From NCBI RefSeq assembly GCF_041224415.1, contig NZ_JBGFFE010000004.1:1-64000 (forward strand): 64,000 nt of DNA, in the 5' to 3' direction. Below, piece by piece: positions 25,772-33,388 of this stretch. Origin of the DNA: Clostridium_B lapidicellarium. Its GTDB lineage: Bacteria; Bacillota; Clostridia; Clostridiales; Clostridiaceae. Position numbers and translations under genes: made by a program. Within the stretch, counting starts at the first letter, position 1. Every line of letters starts with the position of its first letter. The notes beneath the pieces are model-generated. The model was not told the DNA's origin. It made no database searches and saw only the letters and a list, made by a program, of their open reading frames with translations.

Positions 25772-26754
25772 ACTTTTCTTTCTCCTTTTTTTACATTACC
25801 TATTACGTACGCCTTTTCTCCCATTTTTTCAAGCTCCGACACCACACTGTCGGCATCTGAAGGTTTTACACACAATACAAAACCTATTCCCATGTTGAAA
25901 GTATTGTACATCTGCCGTTCACCCACTCCCAAATCCATTATGTATTTAAATATGTCAGGAATTTTATAGCTCTTTTTATCTATAACAGCGGTAAAATCCC
26001 CCTTGAACATCCTTGGTACATTCTCAAAGAAACCTCCGCCGGTTATATGGGCCATGGCTTTTATATTAAATTTTTGCAAAAGTCTGGCAACAGGTTTAAC
26101 ATATATCTTTGTAGGAGTCAGCAGTACCTGCCCCAATGTACTGCCGCCAAAACTCTTTTCAAGATCTCCCACAAGACTCCTCACAAGTGAATAACCATTG
26201 CTGTGAACCCCACTTGAAGCTATGCCAACAAGCACATCCCCTTCTTCCACTTTACTTCCATCTATTATATCGTCTTTTTCAACGGCTCCAACAGTAAAAC
26301 CTGCCATATCGTAATCACCCTTGGCATAAAACCCGGGCATTTCAGCTGTTTCACCGCCGATCAGCGCACATCCCGCTTGAATGCATCCTTTTGACACACC
26401 CTTAACTAAATCCGCTGCAACATCTGCCTTCAAATTAGAACAAGCCAAATAATCCAGAAAGAAAAGAGGTTTTGCTCCATGGCACAGGATATCATTTACA
26501 CACATGGCAACACAATCTATTCCAACAGTATCATAAACACCCATTTGAAAAGCTATCTTCAACTTTGTTCCAACTCCATCAGTACCAGAAACAAGCACTG
26601 GATTTTTATAATCACCTAACTCAAACATGCCTGCAAAACTTCCAATCCCGTTTAATACACCGGGAGTAAAAGTACTGGCCGAATACCGTTTCATAAGCTT
26701 TACGGATTTATAACCTTCTTCAATGTTTACACCAGCATCCTTATAGGTTGTCAT
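25759..26754 (-). CDS. purM: Phosphoribosylformylglycinamidine cyclo-ligase
   Basis: AIR synthetase of about 331 residues (step 5), ATP-dependent ring closure. Conserved parts are SGTDGVGTKL, AMCVNDILCHGA, GGETAEMPGFY, HSNGYSLVR and HITGGGFFENVPR. I prefer the ATG at 26754 (start MTTYKDAGV), where the spacing to AAAGGATGG is right; the ATG at 26766 sits inside that ribosome site. It follows purF by a few bases. Confidence 0.95.
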   Translation of the reverse strand: MTTYKDAGVNIEEGYKSVKLMKRYSASTFTPGVLNGIGSFAGMFELGDYKNPVLVSGTDGVGTKLKIAFQMGVYDTVGIDCVAMCVNDILCHGAKPLFFLDYLACSNLKADVAADLVKGVSKGCIQAGCALIGGETAEMPGFYAKGDYDMAGFTVGAVEKDDIIDGSKVEEGDVLVGIASSGVHSNGYSLVRSLVGDLEKSFGGSTLGQVLLTPTKIYVKPVARLLQKFNIKAMAHITGGGFFENVPRMFKGDFTAVIDKKSYKIPDIFKYIMDLGVGERQMYNTFNMGIGFVLCVKPSDADSVVSELEKMGEKAYVIGNVKKGERKVCLK

Positions 26755-26769
26755 ATTAAAAACCATCCT

Positions 26770-28179
26770 TTACTCTAAATAATTTTTATCCTTTTCCATA
26801 GGCGCAGATATAGGGTAGACTCCGCTGAAACATCCTACACAATATCCTCTTTTACCGCTGCAGTCCAATGATTTTAAAATACCATCTATACTTATATATC
26901 CCAGGCTGTCCGCTCCTATTTCCTCTCTTATCTCCTCCACACTTGCATTGGCACCTATGAGATCCTTTCTATAAGGGGTATCAATGCCAAAATAGCAGGG
27001 ATATTTTACCACAGGTGAACTGACTCTGAAATGTACCTCACTGGCTCCGGCCCTTCTAAGTATTTCCACAAGTTTTCTGCTGGTGGTGCCCCTTACTATT
27101 GAATCATCTACTATTACAACTCTCTTCCCTTCTACATTCACTTTAAGTGGATTTAATTTCACGGCCACCGCCTTGGATCTAAGTTCTTTGGAAGGTGATA
27201 TGAAAGTTCTGCCTACATATTTATTTTTTATAAAACCTATAGCATATGGGATGCCCGATGCCTCGGAATATCCAAGGGCCGCCGGTATTCCCGAATCGGG
27301 AACACCTATTACCACATCGGCTTCTGCAGGGCTTTCCCTGTAAAGCACCTTTCCTGCTTTGATTCTGGAAGTATAGACATTTATCCCGTCTATAGTGCTG
27401 TCTGGCCTTGCAAAATATATATATTCAAAAGAGCACGTTTCACACTTTGTCTTTTCAGCAAAGTTTATGGATTTAATTCCGTCCTTATCCACTATGACAA
27501 TTTCCCCCGGAGCTACATCCCTTACAAAATTCGCACCTATGGAATCCAGTGCACAGCTTTCAGAGCAGATTATATAATCGCCATTTAATTCACCTATACA
27601 GAGAGGCCTTATTCCATTTGGATCCCTGACGCCTATAAGCTTATCCCTGGTTAAAATAACAATGGCGTAAGATCCCTTTACAGCTTGAATTGCATCCACT
27701 ATGGCCCTGCCAATATCTTTTTCGACCCCCCGTGCAATAAGGCTCAATATAACTTCTGAATCCACAGAAGTCTGGAAAGTGTATCCAGCATCTTCCAGAA
27801 GCGCCCTGATCACATCTGCATTCACCAGATTTCCATTATGTGCTATGGCAATTGGTCCTAATTTACATTTAACTATAAGGGGCTGTGCATTGCTCAAAGT
27901 ACTGGATCCTGCCGTAGAATACCTCACATGCCCTATTGCAATTTTTCCCTTTAGACATCCAAGTAATTTCCTGTCAAAGGCATCTGCTACAAGTCCCATA
28001 CCTTTATGGTACTTGAACTCATTTCCATCAGAAACCACAATTCCCGCACTTTCCTGTCCCCTGTGCTGAAGGGCATACAATCCATAATAGGTAAGAGATG
28101 CCACATCCAGGTTATTTTTGGAAAATACACCAAAAACACCACATTCATCTTTAAATTTATCCTCTAATAAAGTGCACAT
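26770..28179 (-). CDS. purF: Amidophosphoribosyltransferase
   Basis: Makes phosphoribosylamine from PRPP and glutamine, the committed and feedback-controlled step. From ATG 28179 (AAAGGAG upstream) the protein begins MCTLLEDKFKDE, a short propeptide, then CGVFGVFS, with Cys as the mature N-terminal glutaminase nucleophile. RPLCIGEL and the PRPP loop VVIVDDSIVRGTTS are present. The later Cys residues at CETC and CSGKRGYCVGC fit the 4Fe-4S cluster of the Bacillus-type enzyme. The in-frame ATG at 28203 is unlikely to be used. Confidence 0.96.
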   Translation of the reverse strand: MCTLLEDKFKDECGVFGVFSKNNLDVASLTYYGLYALQHRGQESAGIVVSDGNEFKYHKGMGLVADAFDRKLLGCLKGKIAIGHVRYSTAGSSTLSNAQPLIVKCKLGPIAIAHNGNLVNADVIRALLEDAGYTFQTSVDSEVILSLIARGVEKDIGRAIVDAIQAVKGSYAIVILTRDKLIGVRDPNGIRPLCIGELNGDYIICSESCALDSIGANFVRDVAPGEIVIVDKDGIKSINFAEKTKCETCSFEYIYFARPDSTIDGINVYTSRIKAGKVLYRESPAEADVVIGVPDSGIPAALGYSEASGIPYAIGFIKNKYVGRTFISPSKELRSKAVAVKLNPLKVNVEGKRVVIVDDSIVRGTTSRKLVEILRRAGASEVHFRVSSPVVKYPCYFGIDTPYRKDLIGANASVEEIREEIGADSLGYISIDGILKSLDCSGKRGYCVGCFSGVYPISAPMEKDKNYLE

Positions 28180-28214
28180 AAAATTCTCTCCTTTTATACC
28201 CATACAACAAGGAT

Positions 28215-28922
28215 TTATTTACTACTTATTCTCTTCAATATCTCCTCATAAGCTTCCTTCACATTTCCCAAATCTCTTCTAAATCTATCCTTATCCAATT
28301 TTTCATTTGTCTTTGCATCCCACAGTCTGCAGGTATCCGGCGATATTTCATCAGCCAAAAGTATTTTACCGTTAAATTTTCCAAATTCAATTTTAAAATC
28401 AATGAGTTTTATTCCCTGCTTCAAAAAGAACTCCTTCAAAACATCATTTACCTTTTTTGTCATATCATATATGGTCTTCAATTCATCAAAAGTGGCAATT
28501 CCAATTCCAACTGCATGGTAGTCGTTTATAAGCGGATCACCCAGTTCATCATTTTTATAGCTCAATTCATACACCGTAGTCTTGAGAGGTGTCCCTTCTT
28601 TTAATCCAAGTCTCTTTGCCATACTTCCTGCTGCTACGTTCCTCACTATGACTTCCAGAGGAATTATGTCTACTTTTTTGCAAAGCTGTTCCCTGTTGCT
28701 CAATTTTTTTTCAAAATGAGTCTGTATCCCATGTTTTTCAAGAAGCTCAAACAGCATGGAAGTGATTGTGTTGTTCATTACACCCTTGTCTTGAATCTGC
28801 CCTTTCTTCTGTCCGTTAAAAGCTGTAGCATCGTCTTTATAATAAATTATAACCTTATCTTTATCATCAGTATCATAAACTTTTTTTGCCTTTCCCTCGT
28901 AAATCATTTTTTCCTTTTCCAT
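28215..28922 (-). CDS. purC: SAICAR synthase
   Basis: Phosphoribosylaminoimidazole-succinocarboxamide synthase of about 235 residues. It starts MEKEKMIYEGKAKKVYDTDD and shows EVIVRNVAAGSM, the substrate loop of the family, and LIDFKIEFGKF with LADEISPDTCRLWD. The ATG at 28922 follows the purE stop by one base and has GGAGTGG upstream; an ATG at 28952 inside purE is less likely. Confidence 0.95.
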   Translation of the reverse strand: MEKEKMIYEGKAKKVYDTDDKDKVIIYYKDDATAFNGQKKGQIQDKGVMNNTITSMLFELLEKHGIQTHFEKKLSNREQLCKKVDIIPLEVIVRNVAAGSMAKRLGLKEGTPLKTTVYELSYKNDELGDPLINDYHAVGIGIATFDELKTIYDMTKKVNDVLKEFFLKQGIKLIDFKIEFGKFNGKILLADEISPDTCRLWDAKTNEKLDKDRFRRDLGNVKEAYEEILKRISSK

Positions 28923-28923
28923 T

Positions 28924-29403
28924 TTATAATTCCACTCCTTTTCCATTTTCATTTATAAATTTTTCTTTCATATCTTTTCTATACTTAAGCAATTTATCCC
29001 TAATTTCAGAATATTTAAGTGCTAAAATCTCAACTGCAAGCATACCTGCGTTATAGCTGTTGTTTATTCCAACTGTAGCTACAGGTATTGATTTCGGCAT
29101 CTGCACTATTGAAAACAAAGAATCAAGTCCTCCAACTGCTGCATTAAGTGGAACTCCTATAACCGGCAATGTGGTATTTGCTGCAATGACTCCTGGAAGA
29201 TGGGCCGCAAGACCTGCTCCAGAAATTATGCATTCACAGCCGTCATTTTCCAGTTTCTTCACAGTTTCCAAAAGTTTTTCCGGGACTCTATGGGCAGACA
29301 GGATATAAGCTTTATATTCTATACCAAATTCTTTTAGAACTTTAGCTGCACCTTTCATCTTATCTATGTCAGAACTACTGCCAAATATAATTGCTACTTT
29401 CAT
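28924..29403 (-). CDS. purE: N5-carboxyaminoimidazole ribonucleotide mutase
   Basis: A 159-residue PurE. The signature VAIIFGSSSDIDKMKGA, the SAHRVPEKL loop, GAGLAAHLPGVIAA and the late NAGMLAVEIL are present. It is first in the operon, 50 bases after the riboswitch terminator. No purK lies nearby, so either purK is elsewhere or this PurE works directly with CO2. Confidence 0.96.
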   Translation of the reverse strand: MKVAIIFGSSSDIDKMKGAAKVLKEFGIEYKAYILSAHRVPEKLLETVKKLENDGCECIISGAGLAAHLPGVIAANTTLPVIGVPLNAAVGGLDSLFSIVQMPKSIPVATVGINNSYNAGMLAVEILALKYSEIRDKLLKYRKDMKEKFINENGKGVEL

Positions 29404-29417
29404 AAATACATCCTCCT

Positions 29418-29443
29418 TTTACAATTAACAATTTACAATTGAC
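29418..29443. repeat. 26-base repeat, second copy (between riboswitch and purE)
   Basis: TTTACAATTAACAATTTACA followed by ATTGAC, 24 of 26 bases the same as 22295-22320. It lies between the riboswitch terminator and the purE ribosome site, so it is part of the operon leader. Confidence 0.55.
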
Positions 29444-29449
29444 TAAATC

Positions 29450-29492
29450 AAAAAGATTCTTAGAAATCTACAGCCGTAAATTTCTAAGAATC
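29450..29492 (-). terminator. Expression-platform terminator of the purE riboswitch
   Basis: GATTCTTAGAAAT pairs with ATTTCTAAGAATC over 13 bp, and five T follow on the minus strand. It lies about 27 bases after the aptamer and would form when guanine is bound. Confidence 0.88.
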
Positions 29493-29518
29493 CTAAAAAT
29501 GAGTGATTTCACAACTCA

Positions 29519-29586
29519 ATCCATAGACGGGAAATTTACGGTTTCCTGTAGAAACTCCTAAACCAGATTATTAGGATTATATGGAT
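29519..29586 (-). ncRNA. Purine riboswitch (guanine class) controlling purECFMNHD
   Basis: On the minus strand: P1 ATCCAT/ATGGAT, then TATAATCCTAATAAT, P2 (CCTAA/TTAGG), the invariant AGTTTCTAC, P3 (GGAAA/TTTCC with loop CCGTAAA), then GTCTATGG. The specificity base in the J3/1 segment (TCTATG) is C, which pairs with guanine, where adenine sensors have U. A strong terminator follows, so guanine or hypoxanthine should switch the operon off. Confidence 0.95.
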
Positions 29587-29801
29587 ACTACATTTATATT
29601 TATTTCTGATATAATTATATTAACATAGGAAATTGTATAATTCAATATATTAATTTTAATTTATCTTATAATATTCGTCTAAATTAAAATTGTATTTCAA
29701 TTAACAATAACAATGTTCGTATCATATCGAACATTATCCTTAAAAAAACATAATTATAACATTAATTATAAAAGCTGAATAAAACAAGGAGGTATTCAAA
29801 G
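29587..29801. other. Divergent promoter region between pur operon and SGNH hydrolase gene
   Basis: About 215 AT-rich bases carrying the pur promoter (minus) and the hydrolase promoter (plus). CAAGGAGG lies at the right end as the hydrolase ribosome site. Exact promoter boxes are not certain; no other feature was seen. Confidence 0.4.
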
Positions 29802-30383
29802 ATGAAATTAGTATGCATAGGAGACAGTTTAACTTTTGGATATGGTGTTCCTGCAAAGGAAAACTGGGTGTCACTCATAAAAGAGCCCCTTCAAATGGAG
29901 GTCTTAAATAAAGGCGCAAATGGAGATACAACCTCCGGAATGTTATCCCGTTCTTATGAAGACGTAATAAAAAATCATCCCAATTATGTCATCATCATGG
30001 GCGGAAGTAATGATTTTATGAGCAATAGATCTTTAAAAATAGTAACAGACAATATAACACTCATTGTAAAAGATGCAGTAAATTATAAAATAATTTCAAT
30101 AATAGGCATAGAACCTGCTGTAGACAAACTCATGGCTGAAAAAAAATGGGACAGCACCTTGAATTATAATAAGATAAACAAACTTCAGGAGAACTATAGA
30201 AATTGGATAATAAGTTTTTGTGATGAGAACAAATTTCACTATATAGATTATTATGACTGCTTTCGTGAAAAATTAAAGGACATAGGTGCAAACCGACTGT
30301 TTGTAGATGGCCTGCATCCCTCTACACTAGGACATGAATTGATGGCCGAGTGTACAATAAATTTTTTTAAATCTCTAGCATAA
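29802..30383 (+). CDS. SGNH/GDSL-family hydrolase
   Basis: A 193-residue esterase-type enzyme. Block I is CIGDSLTFGYG with the nucleophilic Ser, block II is the Gly in KGANGDTT, block III is GGSNDFM and block V is DGLHPSTLGH with the catalytic Asp and His. No signal peptide is visible, so it is cytoplasmic. Substrate may be an acyl ester or lysophospholipid; unknown. Confidence 0.87.
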   Translation: MKLVCIGDSLTFGYGVPAKENWVSLIKEPLQMEVLNKGANGDTTSGMLSRSYEDVIKNHPNYVIIMGGSNDFMSNRSLKIVTDNITLIVKDAVNYKIISIIGIEPAVDKLMAEKKWDSTLNYNKINKLQENYRNWIISFCDENKFHYIDYYDCFREKLKDIGANRLFVDGLHPSTLGHELMAECTINFFKSLA

Positions 30384-30517
30384 AACAAAAAGTAGGCTAT
30401 TCTTTATTGACATGTTACAAGCAAAGTGCTACATTTAAGGTACAATATGAGTTATATATAGCTTATCATGAGAATATAGTATATAATATATTAATATCCT
30501 TAGGGGGGATTATCAAA

Positions 30518-30709
30518 ATGAATACTACTTCCTGTATTTCCAAAATACCTGAAAATCTGCGAGAACAAATTGATGACATAATCTCCGAGTCGGGACTTTC
30601 AGCAAAAGATTTTATAAAAGAACTGGCTTATTGTTACAATGTAGGAGATGCAAAATCAGATTCAATAGTACTGGATTATTCAAATTACTGGAATAGCTTT
30701 GTAGATTAA
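30518..30709 (+). CDS. Small hypothetical protein, 63 aa
   Basis: Not recognised. The ATG at 30518 has TAGGGGGG upstream, and the gene is closed by a strong terminator, so it is a real small transcription unit. The protein is acidic, with predicted helix (LREQIDDIISESGLSAKDF) and two Cys. The helix could be a small DNA-binding or adaptor fold. An upstream in-frame start at 30407 would lack a ribosome site. Confidence 0.6.
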   Translation: MNTTSCISKIPENLREQIDDIISESGLSAKDFIKELAYCYNVGDAKSDSIVLDYSNYWNSFVD

Positions 30710-30754
30710 AAAAACAAACTGCCCTGCGGTTAACTGCAGGGCAGTTTGTTTTTT
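30709..30754. terminator. Strong bidirectional terminator
   Basis: CAAACTGCCCTGC and GCAGGGCAGTTTG form a 13-bp stem flanked by A and T runs, so it ends transcription from both sides. Confidence 0.9.
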
Positions 30755-30777
30755 AATCTAACAGTTGAAACCGGATT

Positions 30778-31359
30778 TTAACTAGCCTTTAGAAGATAAT
30801 ATTTCCAAATGGCAGGTATTTCCCTGATATATCCACCAATTTCCCTCATTTTATAGGAAGACATGAATACTCCCGCATAGCTTCCCTTTATGTGCTGGCT
30901 CTTTGCCATTAAAGAAGCTCTTTTCAAGTGATATTTATTGGATACTATGACAGCAGTTTTAAAACCCATCGTGTCCATTATTTTTTTAGAGTTTATTAAA
31001 TTTGCCATAGTAGATGCAGATTTGTCTTCCACTATAATTCTGGAGCTGTCCATTCCTCTGGATGCCAGATATGTCCTCATGGCTTCCGCTTCAGATATAT
31101 TTTCTCCCTGGCCCTTTCCTCCAGACACAATAATATAGTTTCCATAGCCATTTTGATAAAGCTCAAGTCCTCTGTTCAATCTTCCAATTAGAAACGGACT
31201 GGGTGTAATGCCATATACTCTGCATCCCAACACAATTATGCAGTCCGATTTTTCAGGTTTGGTATCTTCTCCAAAAAACACTATTTGAAATTCCGTCAGC
31301 AAAACAGCCATAAACACTATGGTGACAAAACACACTGCAAACTTCAATTTCCGGCTCAT
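30778..31359 (-). CDS. YdcF/ElyC/SanA-family (DUF218) membrane protein
   Basis: A 193-residue protein with an N-terminal membrane segment (about 5-25) and a DUF218 domain. Conserved parts are DCIIVLGCRVYG, the RLNRGLELY helix, VSGGKGQGE and SEAEAMRTYL, and a later VSNKYHLKRA. The family is linked to envelope polymer metabolism and vancomycin sensitivity in enterobacteria; the reaction is unknown. Single gene. Confidence 0.83.
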   Translation of the reverse strand: MSRKLKFAVCFVTIVFMAVLLTEFQIVFFGEDTKPEKSDCIIVLGCRVYGITPSPFLIGRLNRGLELYQNGYGNYIIVSGGKGQGENISEAEAMRTYLASRGMDSSRIIVEDKSASTMANLINSKKIMDTMGFKTAVIVSNKYHLKRASLMAKSQHIKGSYAGVFMSSYKMREIGGYIREIPAIWKYYLLKAS

Positions 31360-31469
31360 TTAAAAAACCACCTATCACTTGTTATTTATACAACGTCATT
31401 TATAATATAATAGTTTATTAATGAGGAAATTTCAACCTTATATACTAATATTTCATCAATGTTTATAAT

Positions 31470-32876
31470 TTAAAGCATTGCAAACCTGAATATGAAAAGA
31501 GCGGCAAGTACATATACTATCGGATGAACTTCCTTATATCTACCTGTAACCACCTTGACAATCGGATAAAATATTATAGCCGCCGCAATACCATTTGCTA
31601 TACTGTAACTAAATGGCATAAAAGCTATGGCGAAAAATGCCGGAAGTGCTTCTGTAAAATCACTGAAATCTATTTTAGTAACTACTCCCATCATAAGTGC
31701 ACCTACGATTATAAGTGCCGGGGCTGTAGCTTCAGTGGGAACTATGCCGACCAATCCAGAAAAGAACAGTGAAAGTATAAAAAGTATTCCCACAGTAAAG
31801 GACGTGAGACCAGTTCTTCCTCCTGCCGTAACACCGGCAGTGGATTCCACATATGTATTCACTGTACTTGTTCCAAGAAGAGAGCCTACAGTAGTTGCCA
31901 GTGCATCTGACAAAAGTGCTTTGTGCATGTTCTTGACTTTTCCGTTTTCATCAACCATGCCTGCTTTCTCGGCTGTTCCCACAAGCGTGCCTATAGTATC
32001 AAACAGATCCACCAGCGTAAAAGTTATGATTACCATGACCAAACTGCTGATGGCACCTACCAAGCCTGCTTTCCCTATTCCAAGGAGGCCTTTAAAATCA
32101 AATGCAAAAAATGTAGGTGCCAGCGAAGGCGGGGCACTTATGAGCTTTATTCCCGAAGTATGCGTTACACCAAAGGGTATGCCAATTATGGTGGTTAAAA
32201 TTATCCCTATAAGTATGGATCCTTTGACATTTCTTGCCATGAGTATGGTTGTAATTAAAATACCTATGATTGCAACAAGTACATGAGGTGTAGTCAGCTT
32301 TCCAAAAGCCACCAGAGTAGCGGGATCAGATACGACGATACCTGCATTTTTAAGGCCTATAAGTGCTATAAACAATCCTATTCCGCCCGATATGGCAAGT
32401 TTTAAATTATACGGAAGGGCATCGACAATTTTTTCTCTAATAGATGTAACCGTAATTATTATAAATATTATTCCCGATACTAAAACAGCCGCCAGTGCCT
32501 GCTGCCACCTGTATCCCATTCCTATACAAACACTATATGTAAAAAATGCATTCAATCCCATGCCAGGTGCCTGTGCAAAGGGAAGATTCGCATAAAGTGC
32601 CATTACAAAAGTTCCGACAGCCGCTGCTATACAAGTTGCTACAAATATTGATGCTACTATAGGATCATTGATTGCAGAAAGTCCTGCTTTGACTGCAGCA
32701 TCCCCCATAAGATTTCTGGTGTTCATGCCGGCCTGCATAAGCACACTTGGGTTCACAAAAATTATATAGGCCATAGTGATAAAAGTAGTAAAGCCCGCTA
32801 AAATTTCTGTTTTTACATCAGTGTGATTCTCAGTTAGCTTAAAAAATGAGTCCAGTCTAGATTTTTTAACTTCCAT
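31470..32876 (-). CDS. NCS2-family guanine/hypoxanthine permease
   Basis: A 468-residue proton-coupled purine transporter of the AzgA/PbuG branch. The N-terminal ILAGFTTFITMAYIIFVNPS, the APGMGLNAFFTY motif, and TFTLVDLFDTIGTLVG with STVNTYVESTAG are typical. A guanine riboswitch with a terminator lies in its leader, so uptake is shut off when guanine is plentiful. This agrees with the predicted substrate and couples it to the pur operon. Confidence 0.94.
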   Translation of the reverse strand: MEVKKSRLDSFFKLTENHTDVKTEILAGFTTFITMAYIIFVNPSVLMQAGMNTRNLMGDAAVKAGLSAINDPIVASIFVATCIAAAVGTFVMALYANLPFAQAPGMGLNAFFTYSVCIGMGYRWQQALAAVLVSGIIFIIITVTSIREKIVDALPYNLKLAISGGIGLFIALIGLKNAGIVVSDPATLVAFGKLTTPHVLVAIIGILITTILMARNVKGSILIGIILTTIIGIPFGVTHTSGIKLISAPPSLAPTFFAFDFKGLLGIGKAGLVGAISSLVMVIITFTLVDLFDTIGTLVGTAEKAGMVDENGKVKNMHKALLSDALATTVGSLLGTSTVNTYVESTAGVTAGGRTGLTSFTVGILFILSLFFSGLVGIVPTEATAPALIIVGALMMGVVTKIDFSDFTEALPAFFAIAFMPFSYSIANGIAAAIIFYPIVKVVTGRYKEVHPIVYVLAALFIFRFAML

Positions 32877-32893
32877 GTAAATACCTCCAAAAT

Positions 32894-32937
32894 AAAAAAA
32901 TTTCTAACATGAATTATGGAATAATCCAAATTAGAAA
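32894..32937 (-). terminator. Expression-platform terminator of the permease riboswitch
   Basis: TTTCTAA and TTAGAAA (minus strand) bracket a TGGA/TCCA inner stem, and seven T follow. It ends 17 bases before the permease start. Confidence 0.75.
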
Positions 32938-32966
32938 ACACTTAAAAATATTTTCTCCCTGGAATC

Positions 32967-33037
32967 CACTCATAGTCAGGAGTTTTGGTCTCCTGGTAGA
33001 AACTCTTGAACCGTATTATATCAAGATTATACGAATG
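32967..33037 (-). ncRNA. Purine riboswitch (guanine class) controlling the NCS2 permease
   Basis: On the minus strand: P1 CATTC/GAGTG, TATAATC, P2 CTTGA/TCAAG, AGTTTCTACC, P3 AGGAG/CTCCT, then GACTATGAG. The J3/1 base is C, so it should sense guanine. It resembles the aptamer at 29519 in all conserved positions but differs in both stems. Confidence 0.95.
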
Positions 33038-33181
33038 TTCTTCTAAAGAATTTATTAAATTTACGTAATTATATTAACATCATACACATAATAAGTCAAT
33101 AACATTCCCACACATAAATACCATAAAAAACCTGTCTTATTTATAGTTCACTACATGGCGAATATTTATACCATATTGTCT
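33038..33181. other. Intergenic region upstream of the riboswitch
   Basis: AT-rich, about 145 bases; with the riboswitch it makes a 305-base gap between genes. It should contain the permease promoter and the 3' end of the small membrane protein transcript. I see no further element. Confidence 0.35.
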
Positions 33182-33388
33182 CTATCTAAGCATATAAACT
33201 GCCAGCAGTATTACAGCAAAAATTAAAAAAGGAATGGAAAATACAATTTTAAATACAATACCAACTACAGCTGCAAAAAATACTATGGCTATCACAAATC
33301 CGATAATGGGAAAAACTATGATTCCAACTATGGACAGAAGCAAACAAAATATCAATATTATAAATAAAATGCAAAATAAAGTTATCAC
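33182..33388 (-). CDS. Small hydrophobic membrane protein, 68 aa
   Basis: Nearly all residues are Ile, Val, Leu, Phe or Ala, giving two or three membrane segments; the N-terminus could pass as a signal sequence. Its ATG overlaps the TGA of the methyltransferase gene (ATGA), so translation is coupled to it. Not recognised. The coupling suggests expression, not necessarily a shared role. Confidence 0.5.
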   Translation of the reverse strand: MITLFCILFIILIFCLLLSIVGIIVFPIIGFVIAIVFFAAVVGIVFKIVFSIPFLIFAVILLAVYMLR

